This document shows positions 1 through 5,448 of a stretch of DNA of 5,448 bases, one piece after another. The position numbers and the translations under genes are program-made. Location: assembly GCA_030527085.1 (NCBI GenBank), contig JAUNBN010000084.1:738-6185 (forward strand), given 5' to 3'. Under the pieces are notes generated by a model. That model saw nothing but the letters and a program-made list of their open reading frames with translations. It ran no database searches and had not been told where the DNA came from. The DNA comes from Oscillospiraceae bacterium (GTDB lineage: Bacteria; Bacillota; Clostridia; Oscillospirales; Ruminococcaceae). The number at the start of each line of letters is the position of its first letter. Within the stretch, counting starts at the first letter, position 1.

Positions 1-1178
1 CTCTCGTCCCAGGGCATGAGCGTGGTGCTCATTCTCCCGTAGGGCGTTTCAAGAGCGCCGCTGTCGCAGGCGGCGTTTATTTCGGCGGCAAGGCGGGTGT
101 AGTAGTCCTCGGCCTCGAGCGCCGTGTTTGCGTAGCCCAGATTTTGAACTATATCCCTGAGTGCCCAGCAGATGCCGCCGCTTTTCAGATTCTTCTCCGG
201 CGCATAGCCGTAGCCGCGGTAGTAGCCCTCGTTTTCCGCCAAAACCTCCTCTATCTCAGCCCACATAGGAGAGACGGCCGCTATTCTTTGCCGCGCCTCG
301 TAGCAGACCAAAACATTGCGCTCGTGCGGACGGTCGGTATCGGCTCTCACAAGCGCGCCTATGGCATCCTCAAACTCGCTCGAGGTGAAGTCGCTCACTA
401 TAAAGCGTCCGTAATGGGTGTAGTTCTGCCAGCAGTAGGCTCCTATGCACATGAAGCAGACGAGCGCCGCCGCCAGCGGCGAAGACAGTCTCTTCAATCG
501 CTCCTTTAAGTCCCTGCCGCTGAAGAATACGAGAATAACATACACCAGAAGCGCGCAGACGGCAAAGGGCAGCAGCCATATTCCGTCCTCGCGCGTGAGC
601 CAGGCCGTTCCCATGCCGATACCGGCGGCCAGAGCAAAGGGCAGAGCCCTCAGCGGCTTTTGCTTAAAGCGCGCGCACATGCCGACGAGCCCCGCGAAAA
701 AGATAAGGCACAGCGAGGGAAAAATGCTGTCGCGGTAGACGCGCAGGGTAAAACTCGCCCAGCTGTAAGGCGAGAGCCAGAGCGCGGCGAAGGCCGCGAG
801 CGCGGGCCAATAGGATTTGAAAAAGGGTCTCACAGCGAGGGCCGCCACGGCGCAGGCCAGGCAGTAGAGCAGCTGCACCGCTATAACGTAGGGTATGCCC
901 AGCTTCATCACCCCAGCGAGCCAAACGGAAAAGAACATGTGCTTGGCAATAGTCATCTGGTCGTACTCGCCCAGCCAGTTGCCCGCCAGCACCTGCCGCG
1001 CCTTGGCGAACATGAGCTCGTCATCGATAGGCGCCGCTCCCGGGTAAAGCTCAAGCAGCTGGTTAGAGCAAAGCGAGAGCTTGAGAAGTATAAGCGCCGA
1101 GACGAGCAGCGCCGCCGCGGCGAAGAGGAGTACTTTTCGCTTGTTCTCTTTTATCCAAAGACCTTTGTTTAAACTCAT
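1..1178 (-). CDS. Multi-span membrane protein, probable GT-C type glycosyltransferase (3' end outside window)
   Basis: Reading the minus strand from the ATG at 1178 gives 392 codons with no stop before the window edge, so the C-terminus is missing. The protein starts MSLNKGLWIKENKRK, a short basic tail, then a membrane helix at about 14-35. Further hydrophobic segments lie at about 81-116, 122-136, 151-168, 178-192, 200-218 and 233-250. From about 251 on the chain is polar and probably a folded non-membrane domain. The first loop holds an acidic cluster, D52-D53-E54, followed by LMFAKARQVLAGNWLG. An acidic residue in the first external loop after helix 1 is the known catalytic signature of GT-C enzymes (ArnT, PMT and relatives), which use polyprenyl-phosphate-linked sugars. 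A TREDGIWLLP stretch (195-204) sits between helices. The gene follows a GtrB-like transferase by 39 bases. The ribosome site is weak (CGGAC, 6 bases upstream), so the start is less sure than the frame. A flippase or polymerase remains possible. Confidence 0.8.
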   Translation of the reverse strand, partial: MSLNKGLWIKENKRKVLLFAAAALLVSALILLKLSLCSNQLLELYPGAAPIDDELMFAKARQVLAGNWLGEYDQMTIAKHMFFSVWLAGVMKLGIPYVIAVQLLYCLACAVAALAVRPFFKSYWPALAAFAALWLSPYSWASFTLRVYRDSIFPSLCLIFFAGLVGMCARFKQKPLRALPFALAAGIGMGTAWLTREDGIWLLPFAVCALLVYVILVFFSGRDLKERLKRLSSPLAAALVCFMCIGAYCWQNYTHYGRFIVSDFTSSEFEDAIGALVRADTDRPHERNVLVCYEARQRIAAVSPMWAEIEEVLAENEGYYRGYGYAPEKNLKSGGICWALRDIVQNLGYANTALEAEDYYTRLAAEINAACDSGALETPYGRMSTTLMPWDE

Positions 1179-1217
1179 TGCGCGTCCGTTTTCTAAGGAT
1201 TTATATTTTGATCCGGC

Positions 1218-2147
1218 TTATTCATACTGAATCTTTTCGATTGACTCAACGAGATACTTTTGATTCCTGAAGCTCAAATCCACCAGCAGCGAAAGGTATT
1301 TCAGCACGAAGGTCATCAGCAGAAAGACACCGAAAAAACCGGCGGACAGAAGTATCATCGTGGTAGTCCAGCCCGCGACGGGCTGGGCGCTCAAGAATAT
1401 AACTATGGTGTATACTACGGCCGCCAGAGTTACGGCGAGCAACGCCGCAGAGATGGCGAAGCTTATCTTGTAGGCCGCGTCGGTGTAGAGGGCCAGGGCG
1501 TCGGCGGCCTCGGCCGCGCGGTATCCCCTGCGGCGGCTTATTTCGGCCGTGGGCTCGAACTCCAGCTCGGCAAGCTTCAGCCCGCTCGCGGCATAGGCGG
1601 CCTTGCGGTAGGGCATATTGGGATTTATCGCGTGCAGGCGGTTGACGGCGCGGCGCGAGAGGAGGTGGAAAGCGTCGGTGCGCAGCTTATAGGCGCTTTT
1701 GGAGGCGGCGTTGAAGAGGCTGTAAAACAGCCTTGACGCCGCGCGGCTGCCGCGTGAGGGCGCGGCGGAGACTATGTCGCTGCCCTCGAGGCATTTGCGG
1801 TAGCAGTCCATTATGAGCGAGGGCTCAAAGCAGAGCTCGGGACTGTCGAACTCAAAGATATAGTCGCCTATAGCTGCGTCTATGCCCGCGTTCATGCAAG
1901 GCTCCGTTCCCTGACGCACGCTCATATTAATTATTGTCAGAGGCGAGCTGATCCTGTTCTCCCTCGCCGCCCGGCGAGCAGCCTCGGCGCAGAGGGGCGA
2001 GGCGTCGTTTACGCAGACTATCTCGTATTTTTCAAAGTTCTCGCTCAAAACTCCGTTCACCATAGAGATAAAGGGCGCTATGAGCTCCTCGCGCTCGCTG
2101 AGATAAATCACTGCCGAAACAAAGTTCTTTTCCCTGTTCTTATCCAT
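1218..2147 (-). CDS. Family 2 glycosyltransferase, GtrB-like, with two C-terminal membrane helices
   Basis: This 309-residue protein has a cytoplasmic GT-A catalytic domain (about 8-205) and a membrane tail, as in the GtrB/polyprenyl-phosphate sugar transferase group. The nucleotide-binding strand reads EIVCVNDAS (42-50), matching the usual V-D-D-G-S. RQGTEPCMNAGIDAAIGDY (78-96) matches the family's acceptor-side helix, and a SRRAV segment is at 164-168. Two hydrophobic helices follow at about 229-253 and 262-287, and then a charged tail. One oddity is that the metal-binding DxD position reads FEFDSPE (98-104), so the second Asp is replaced by Pro; see findings. GtrB enzymes charge undecaprenyl phosphate with a sugar on the cytoplasmic face, and that role is inferred here from fold and from the GT-C-like gene that follows. 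The ATG overlaps the stop of the FAD oxidoreductase (TAATG), and a GGGGTG 5 bases upstream can serve as ribosome site. The sugar is unknown. Confidence 0.88.
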   Translation of the reverse strand: MDKNREKNFVSAVIYLSEREELIAPFISMVNGVLSENFEKYEIVCVNDASPLCAEAARRAARENRISSPLTIINMSVRQGTEPCMNAGIDAAIGDYIFEFDSPELCFEPSLIMDCYRKCLEGSDIVSAAPSRGSRAASRLFYSLFNAASKSAYKLRTDAFHLLSRRAVNRLHAINPNMPYRKAAYAASGLKLAELEFEPTAEISRRRGYRAAEAADALALYTDAAYKISFAISAALLAVTLAAVVYTIVIFLSAQPVAGWTTTMILLSAGFFGVFLLMTFVLKYLSLLVDLSFRNQKYLVESIEKIQYE

Positions 2148-3259
2148 TAAAGCACCCCGTCTAAGTCGTATAAGGTGTTTATCTTGCCTGAGAGAACTGT
2201 AACAAAGCGCGGGCTTTCATTTAGCACGCGCACCAGCGTTGGGCGCGAGTCGTCTATTTCGGAGGCGCGCAGTATGGGCTTTATCGAGAAATGAGAGCGC
2301 AGGTAGCCAAAGCCGTATTCTTCCTTGAGATACTTGCGCGCCAGCTTCTCCATATAAGGCCAGGCGCTCGGGGGCCTGGCGGGGCAGTAATCGCAGCTGC
2401 CGAAAAGCTCGCTCGAACAGCCCTCGCCGCGCTCCTTCATGCAGCCGAAGTCCGGCAGGGGACTCACACTCGTTTCGTGCGGCGTGAAGGTCACGGAAGT
2501 AAGGGAGTGCAGCCCCGTCTTGCCGAAGGGCATTATCGAGAAGAAGGGCCCGTCCATAACGGTAATGCCCACATTTTTTAGACTCTCGGAGGGCTCGCAG
2601 AGGATTATTTCGCAGAGCTCGTATTTTATCTTAAAGGGCTCGAAGCGAGCCATCGCAAGAATCTGGTTCACTCCGGCGTAGGTGGCGTTCAAAACGCAGG
2701 GGGCCTCGAAGCTCTCCGAGCCGCAGCTCACGCGGTAGACCTCGCCGCGCTGTTCTATCGCGCTCACGGTATGCGAGCAGAGCAGCTTCACATTCTTGAC
2801 GCGCTCCAGCCGCGTCAAGAGCTTTTTGAGCATGAGGCGCGCGTCGAAGGTGTATTCGGTTGTAAGAAAGGCGCCGTCGCACATGCCCTCGTTAAAAAAG
2901 CGCGCAGGCGGAACCTCGTCGCAGCGTATGCCCGCCGCGAGGCAGAAGCGCCTGAACTCGGCGGCGTTCGTCCAGCTGAAGGCCGCGCTCGTGGCGTAGA
3001 CCTGCTCGAACTCTCCGTTTATGCAGTCCTCAAAGTCCCTTACAAAGCGCTCGAAGTAATCTCGGGATTTAAGCGCCGTAGAAAAGCTTCTCGGGTAGTG
3101 GTAGCCCATGTGTACGCGCGCCTGGTTAACAAAGGTGGCCCGCATAAAGGGCTCGGGGTCGCTCTCGAGCACCAGCACGCTCTCGCCCTTTTCGGCGCTC
3201 GCCAGCGCGGCGTAAAGGCCGTAGAGCCCCGCTCCGATTATTATCTTATCGAAGTCCAT
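2147..3259 (-). CDS. FAD-dependent oxidoreductase, DAO (D-amino acid oxidase-like) fold
   Basis: This 370-residue protein opens with a Rossmann FAD-binding motif, IIIGAGLYG (6-14, the GxGxxG being G9/G11/G14), and the acidic residue ending strand 2 is E32 (VLVLES). NQARVHMGYHYPRS (45-58) is a strongly patterned block typical of DAO-type flavoproteins found in glycan clusters. VLNATYAGVN (189-198) fits the second half of the FAD site, and VLSGKINTLYDLDG (355-368) is the C-terminal FAD-contacting end. Length is normal for the fold and no signal peptide is present, so it is cytoplasmic. Unusually, C273, C281, C289 and C292 form a compact cysteine group. The family oxidises C-N or C-O bonds; here the genomic setting suggests a sugar or sugar-linked substrate, but that is inference. 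It does not show the motifs of UDP-galactopyranose mutase. The start is secure: AAGGAGG lies 4 bases before the ATG. Its stop overlaps the next gene's start. Confidence 0.9.
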   Translation of the reverse strand: MDFDKIIIGAGLYGLYAALASAEKGESVLVLESDPEPFMRATFVNQARVHMGYHYPRSFSTALKSRDYFERFVRDFEDCINGEFEQVYATSAAFSWTNAAEFRRFCLAAGIRCDEVPPARFFNEGMCDGAFLTTEYTFDARLMLKKLLTRLERVKNVKLLCSHTVSAIEQRGEVYRVSCGSESFEAPCVLNATYAGVNQILAMARFEPFKIKYELCEIILCEPSESLKNVGITVMDGPFFSIMPFGKTGLHSLTSVTFTPHETSVSPLPDFGCMKERGEGCSSELFGSCDYCPARPPSAWPYMEKLARKYLKEEYGFGYLRSHFSIKPILRASEIDDSRPTLVRVLNESPRFVTVLSGKINTLYDLDGVL

Positions 3260-3263
3260 CGCG

Positions 3264-3270
3264 CCTCCTT
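3264..3270 (-). promoter_or_regulatory. Shine-Dalgarno site of the FAD oxidoreductase
   Basis: The minus strand reads AAGGAGG followed by 4 bases (CGCG) and the ATG at 3259. This is a full match to the anti-Shine-Dalgarno core and fixes the start of the flavoprotein. It is the only strong site that lies in a true intergenic gap (3260-3321), so this gene can be translated independently of its upstream neighbour. Confidence 0.85.
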
Positions 3271-3321
3271 GCTGCCCGACTGCGCGGATTTTTCAAAACA
3301 CTTCTCCCGGCCGCTCACGCC

Positions 3322-4113
3322 TTATTTCGGGTCGTAGCCGCCTCGGGCGTTCTTAAAAAGCACCTTTAAAAGCTCAAAGCTCCCCTTTATCGGGCTGATC
3401 TTCGTCGGCACGGCTCCCTTTTCTGGGTAGGCCCTCCTTACGGGAACCTCACAGGCGCTGAGACCGAGCTTTGCCCAGGCCGTGCTAAAATAGGCCAGCA
3501 GCTCGTAGCCGGAAAAGACCTCGCGGAAGATATCCGCGCTCTCTATATATCGTCTCGAGTAGCCGCGAAAGGCATTGGTGGTATCCGTAAAGCGAAAGCC
3601 CGCGGCCAGCGAGCACACCGGCGCGTGGATAAGCCTCACGGCCAGCAGCCGGCTTATGGGAGTATTGACGGCCGCGCCGCCCTTTATAAAGCGGCTGCCC
3701 TGAACAAAATCCGCTCCCTCGCCGAGCTTTTCTATAAAGAGCGGGACGCTCTCGATTGAGTCCTTGTCGTTGCCGTCTATCGTAATAAAGCGCTCGTAGC
3801 CGCAGCGAAGCGCCCACCAGAAGCCCATTCTAAGCTGCGCGCCCTGCCTGCCCGGGCCTTTTTTCACCAGGAGCGCGTTTACCTTAAGGCTCTTGAGCAG
3901 GGAGCTCTCGACGCTGCCGTCGCTCGAGCCGCCGTCGCAGATGATTATATCGGCCTTTTTGTCTATCCCCGCGGTGAGGGCGCGCCCAAGCTCGTTTTTG
4001 AGCCGTCCGTTTTCGTTGATTACAGGAATCAACACGCAGCACCCGGAGCTCTTTTTTGAATACTCCTCGCAGGAGAAATCGGGAACGCCGCTTATGCCCT
4101 TAAAATCCCTCAT
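3322..4113 (-). CDS. Family 2 glycosyltransferase, polyprenyl-phosphate sugar transferase (DPM1-like) type
   Basis: This 263-residue protein is a single soluble GT-A domain with no membrane helix. Motifs in order: LIPVINEN (28-35) for the first strand; IIICDGGSSDGS (56-67) as the UDP/GDP-binding loop; TIDGNDKD (111-118) at the DxD position; VQGSRF (137-142); DTTNAFRGYSR (177-187), the family's acceptor-side loop; and EVPVRRAYPEKG (222-233) near the end. The pattern resembles DPM1-like transferases, which move a sugar from a nucleotide to polyprenyl phosphate, though direct addition to a growing glycan is possible. About 20 extra polar residues precede the catalytic domain. Translation is probably coupled to the isomerase gene: the ATG shares ATGA with that gene's stop, and GGAGGTG lies 5 bases upstream inside it. 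A 62-base gap follows. Donor sugar and acceptor are unknown. Confidence 0.9.
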   Translation of the reverse strand: MRDFKGISGVPDFSCEEYSKKSSGCCVLIPVINENGRLKNELGRALTAGIDKKADIIICDGGSSDGSVESSLLKSLKVNALLVKKGPGRQGAQLRMGFWWALRCGYERFITIDGNDKDSIESVPLFIEKLGEGADFVQGSRFIKGGAAVNTPISRLLAVRLIHAPVCSLAAGFRFTDTTNAFRGYSRRYIESADIFREVFSGYELLAYFSTAWAKLGLSACEVPVRRAYPEKGAVPTKISPIKGSFELLKVLFKNARGGYDPK

Positions 4114-4892
4114 GCGAACACCTCCGCGAGGTAGTCCGCGGCGGCCAGCGCTTCCGAGAGCGGCCTTTCGCGCATCTCAATCGAAACGAAGCTCGAGTAG
4201 CCCGTTTCCTTAAGCAGCGCGGCCAGCGCGCGATGCCCGTCCCTGCGCTCTATCGGCGCTAAACTGGGCTCGCTGATATGAACGTGGGAAAATAGCTCCG
4301 TTTCGTTGCGAAGCGTCTCTATATCCTCGCCGTTTTCGATTATCGTTCCGAAATCGAGGTTTACAGAGGTTCCCGCGCCAAGCTTTCGCGCGAAGGCGCA
4401 GGCCGAGGGAGTGTCGTTTAAAAAGTTCGTGTTGTAGATAGGGGGATTTGCCTCGAGCGCGATTTTAACGCCGTTTTCGGCGGCATAGGAGCAGACGGTT
4501 TTAAAAAATCCGAAGAGCAGCTCTTCGTCGCCCTCTTTTTCGATGCTGCGGTTTTTCGGGCAGCCGAAAACGAGGTTTTTGCAGCCTGCCGCGAGCGCGA
4601 AGTATACGGCTTTTTTTGTGTATTCAATAAGGCTCGCTCGCTCGCTCTTTGAGGCGCAAATGCGCTCTGTGCGCTTAAACCAAATGGACTGCATAGAGCA
4701 AACCTCAAGGCCGTATTCCTCTTTTAAGCGCCGGGCCTTATCCCGAGCCTCGCCGGGCTTTTTGTAGGGCTCCTCGCCGACAAAGCGCGTAGGAGCTATC
4801 TCGAGCCCCTTAAAGCCGCGGGCGGCAAGCTCGCGGTACATCGCTTCATCGGCCTCAGACGGCCAGCCTATATTCGAGAAACCGAGCTTCAT
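4110..4892 (-). CDS. Sugar phosphate isomerase/epimerase-like TIM-barrel protein
   Basis: From the ATG at 4892 this is a 260-residue protein of the xylose isomerase-like TIM-barrel (AP endonuclease 2) superfamily. It begins MKLGFSNIGW, with GFKGLEIAP at 26-34 as strand 2. The four expected metal ligands can be placed: E147 (ALEANP), D180 (VNLDFG), H205 (HVHISEP) and E239 (VSIEMRE). This arrangement is that of metal-dependent ketose/aldose isomerases and 3-epimerases, so an active enzyme is likely, but members of the superfamily have very diverse substrates (IolE, IolI, Hyi and tagatose epimerases). The setting suggests a sugar precursor. Start choice: an in-frame GTG at 4907 would overlap the upstream stop (GTGA), but AAAGG sits 7 bases before the ATG at 4892 and MKLGFSN is the natural beginning of the first barrel strand, so I prefer the ATG. 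The stop overlaps the next gene's ATG. Confidence 0.88.
   Translation of the reverse strand: MKLGFSNIGWPSEADEAMYRELAARGFKGLEIAPTRFVGEEPYKKPGEARDKARRLKEEYGLEVCSMQSIWFKRTERICASKSERASLIEYTKKAVYFALAAGCKNLVFGCPKNRSIEKEGDEELLFGFFKTVCSYAAENGVKIALEANPPIYNTNFLNDTPSACAFARKLGAGTSVNLDFGTIIENGEDIETLRNETELFSHVHISEPSLAPIERRDGHRALAALLKETGYSSFVSIEMRERPLSEALAAADYLAEVFA
4119..4125 (-). promoter_or_regulatory. Shine-Dalgarno site of the DPM1-like glycosyltransferase, inside the isomerase gene
   Basis: GGAGGTG on the minus strand, 5 bases before the ATG at 4113, lies within the last codons of the upstream isomerase gene. Together with the ATGA overlap at 4110-4113 it indicates translational coupling of the two genes and secures the glycosyltransferase start. 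Confidence 0.8.
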
Positions 4893-4899
4893 GTCCCCG

Positions 4900-4904
4900 C
4901 CTTT
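4900..4904 (-). promoter_or_regulatory. Probable Shine-Dalgarno site deciding the isomerase start
   Basis: The minus strand reads AAAGGCGGGGAC then ATG at 4892. AAAGG lies 7 bases upstream of that ATG, which favours it over the in-frame GTG at 4907, where this purine-rich stretch would be coding. The match is partial, so the GTG cannot be excluded. Confidence 0.55.
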
Positions 4905-5448
4905 CACCCCAGAGGGGGCTTCTTTTCCAAAAACGCTCCCGAGAGCACGCCTTTCTTTATATCTCCGAGGGCGTATTCCTTTGAGTACATATACCCCCCG
5001 CCGCCGCCGTAAAGCTCGCTGTAGAGGCTGCGCAGGTCGTATTTTATCGGCTTCGAGGCGAGCTCGTTCTTGAACTCCCCTCTCCTGACATGGGCGTACA
5101 GCTCGGCGGCGCTCAGGGGCTCGCAGGCGAGGTTTATAAGCCGTATCTCATTTTCCAGCGCCCTGTTTATGTCGCGCCAGAGATTGTAGAGCGAATAGAA
5201 CTGATATACCGCGCGGCTGTCGGTGAAGCTTAAGGAGTTGAAGTCGCTTTTCTCAAAGAAGGCGCGCAGCTTCTCCAGCTCTTCTCCTGCGGCCGCGAGC
5301 TTGTAAAAGCCGCGCTCGCCCAAAACGTAGCCCTCTTTTACGAGCGGCGAGACGGCTGAGAGCTCTTCGTACTTCGCGCCGCTGAGCATACTCGGCACTA
5401 AGGTCATCATGTCGTAGATAAAGTTCTTCTTCATGCCGCTGCCGTAAA
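4904..5448 (-). CDS. Probable NAD(P)-dependent SDR/epimerase-like oxidoreductase, C-terminal part (5' end outside window)
   Basis: The frame is open from the window edge down to the TGA at 4904-4906. The first in-frame ATG (5434) gives 176 residues, but the 14 bases before it also read open (Y-G-S-G) and contain no ribosome site. I therefore take that Met as internal and the gene as truncated by the window. Visible blocks, numbered from that Met: KKNFIYDMM (2-10), SLSFTDSRAVYQFYSLYNLW (residues 67-86), a short domain with LINLACEPLSAAEL, then a Tyr- and Gly-rich stretch (Y-D-L-R-S-L-Y, then five glycines and Y-M-Y) and a variable tail. These match my recollection of the C-terminal half of SDR-extended oxidoreductases in glycan clusters, whose Rossmann NAD site is N-terminal and so not seen here. 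The cofactor claim is therefore inference. A complete small protein of unknown function is the alternative. The stop lies 11 bases before the isomerase ATG. Confidence 0.72.
   Translation of the reverse strand, partial: YGSGMKKNFIYDMMTLVPSMLSGAKYEELSAVSPLVKEGYVLGERGFYKLAAAGEELEKLRAFFEKSDFNSLSFTDSRAVYQFYSLYNLWRDINRALENEIRLINLACEPLSAAELYAHVRRGEFKNELASKPIKYDLRSLYSELYGGGGGYMYSKEYALGDIKKGVLSGAFLEKKPPLG

Noticed and set aside
144..1172. Plus-strand open frames (e.g. 144-509, 445-738, 660-1172) over the membrane protein
   Set aside because: They are antisense to a continuous 392-codon minus-strand frame with coherent membrane helices. Their translations are Arg-rich and low in structure, as expected of antisense reading in GC-rich DNA.
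1200..1205. TATAAA on the minus strand in the AT-rich gap before the membrane protein, as a possible -10 box
   Set aside because: No -35-like hexamer is found 16-18 bases upstream; the sequence there is AGTATG/TTCAGT. In a 39-base gap within an operon this is more likely chance.
1260..1736. Plus-strand open frame of 158 codons
   Set aside because: It is antisense to the GtrB-like gene, and its Gly/Arg/Gln-rich translation shows no domain pattern.
2147..3259. UDP-galactopyranose mutase as the identity of the flavoprotein
   Set aside because: It shares the FAD motif and glycan setting, but the mutase-type histidine/Gly-rich block is absent and the NQARVHMGYHYPRS block points to the DAO fold.
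3260..3321. The 62-base gap as a possible terminator, promoter or small RNA
   Set aside because: There is no stable hairpin followed by a T run on the minus strand. A TTGAAA is present but has no matching -10 box. Only the Shine-Dalgarno site is supported.
2771..3337. Plus-strand open frame of 188 codons, the longest on that strand
   Set aside because: It lies opposite the flavoprotein's FAD-binding half, whose motifs are unmistakable. The antisense product is Arg/Ala-rich and crosses the intergenic gap without a ribosome site.
3485..3817. Minus-strand open frames in other registers (3485-3817, 4418-4708, 2631-2882)
   Set aside because: They are wholly inside real genes on the same strand in another frame, with Arg- or Ser-rich translations and no start context.
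4893..4907. GTG at 4907 as the start of the isomerase
   Set aside because: It would add five residues (M-K-G-G-D) that do not fit the barrel's first strand, and would make the purine-rich AAAGGCGGGG coding rather than a ribosome site.

Overview
The window is wall to wall with genes on the minus strand. It reads as an internal slice of one surface-glycan (polysaccharide, glycolipid or glycoprotein glycan) biosynthesis operon. Six coding regions are supported; the first and last in transcription order run off the window edges. By eye the DNA is GC-rich (somewhere above 55%), favours ATA for isoleucine, and has textbook AAGGAGG/GGAGGTG ribosome binding sites. This fits a bacterium such as a GC-rich member of the Clostridia or Synergistota, but the assignment is only a guess because no phylogenetic marker gene is present.

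Layout in the direction of transcription (high to low coordinates): (1) 5448-4904, C-terminal part of a probable NAD(P)-dependent SDR/epimerase-like oxidoreductase, 5' end outside the window; (2) 4892-4110, sugar phosphate isomerase/epimerase-like TIM-barrel protein; (3) 4113-3322, soluble family 2 glycosyltransferase of the polyprenyl-phosphate sugar transferase type; (4) 3259-2147, FAD-dependent oxidoreductase of the DAO fold with an unusual four-cysteine cluster; (5) 2147-1218, GtrB-like family 2 glycosyltransferase with two C-terminal membrane helices; (6) 1178-1, multi-span membrane protein with GT-C glycosyltransferase features, 3' end outside the window. Gene 6 is an uninterrupted frame of 392 codons that is easily missed because its stop codon is not in the window.

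The genes are tightly packed. Genes 2/3 share ATGA, genes 4/5 share TAATG, and the other gaps are 11, 62 and 39 bases with no convincing terminator or promoter, so one transcript is the simplest reading. Functionally, genes 1, 2 and 4 look like a sugar-modifying module (a dehydrogenase/epimerase, an isomerase and a flavin oxidase). Genes 3, 5 and 6 look like a sugar-transfer module in which one or both GT2 enzymes load a polyprenyl phosphate and the membrane GT-C protein uses that lipid-linked sugar as donor. The substrates cannot be read from the sequence. No RNA gene, mobile element, CRISPR array, long repeat or attachment site was seen.
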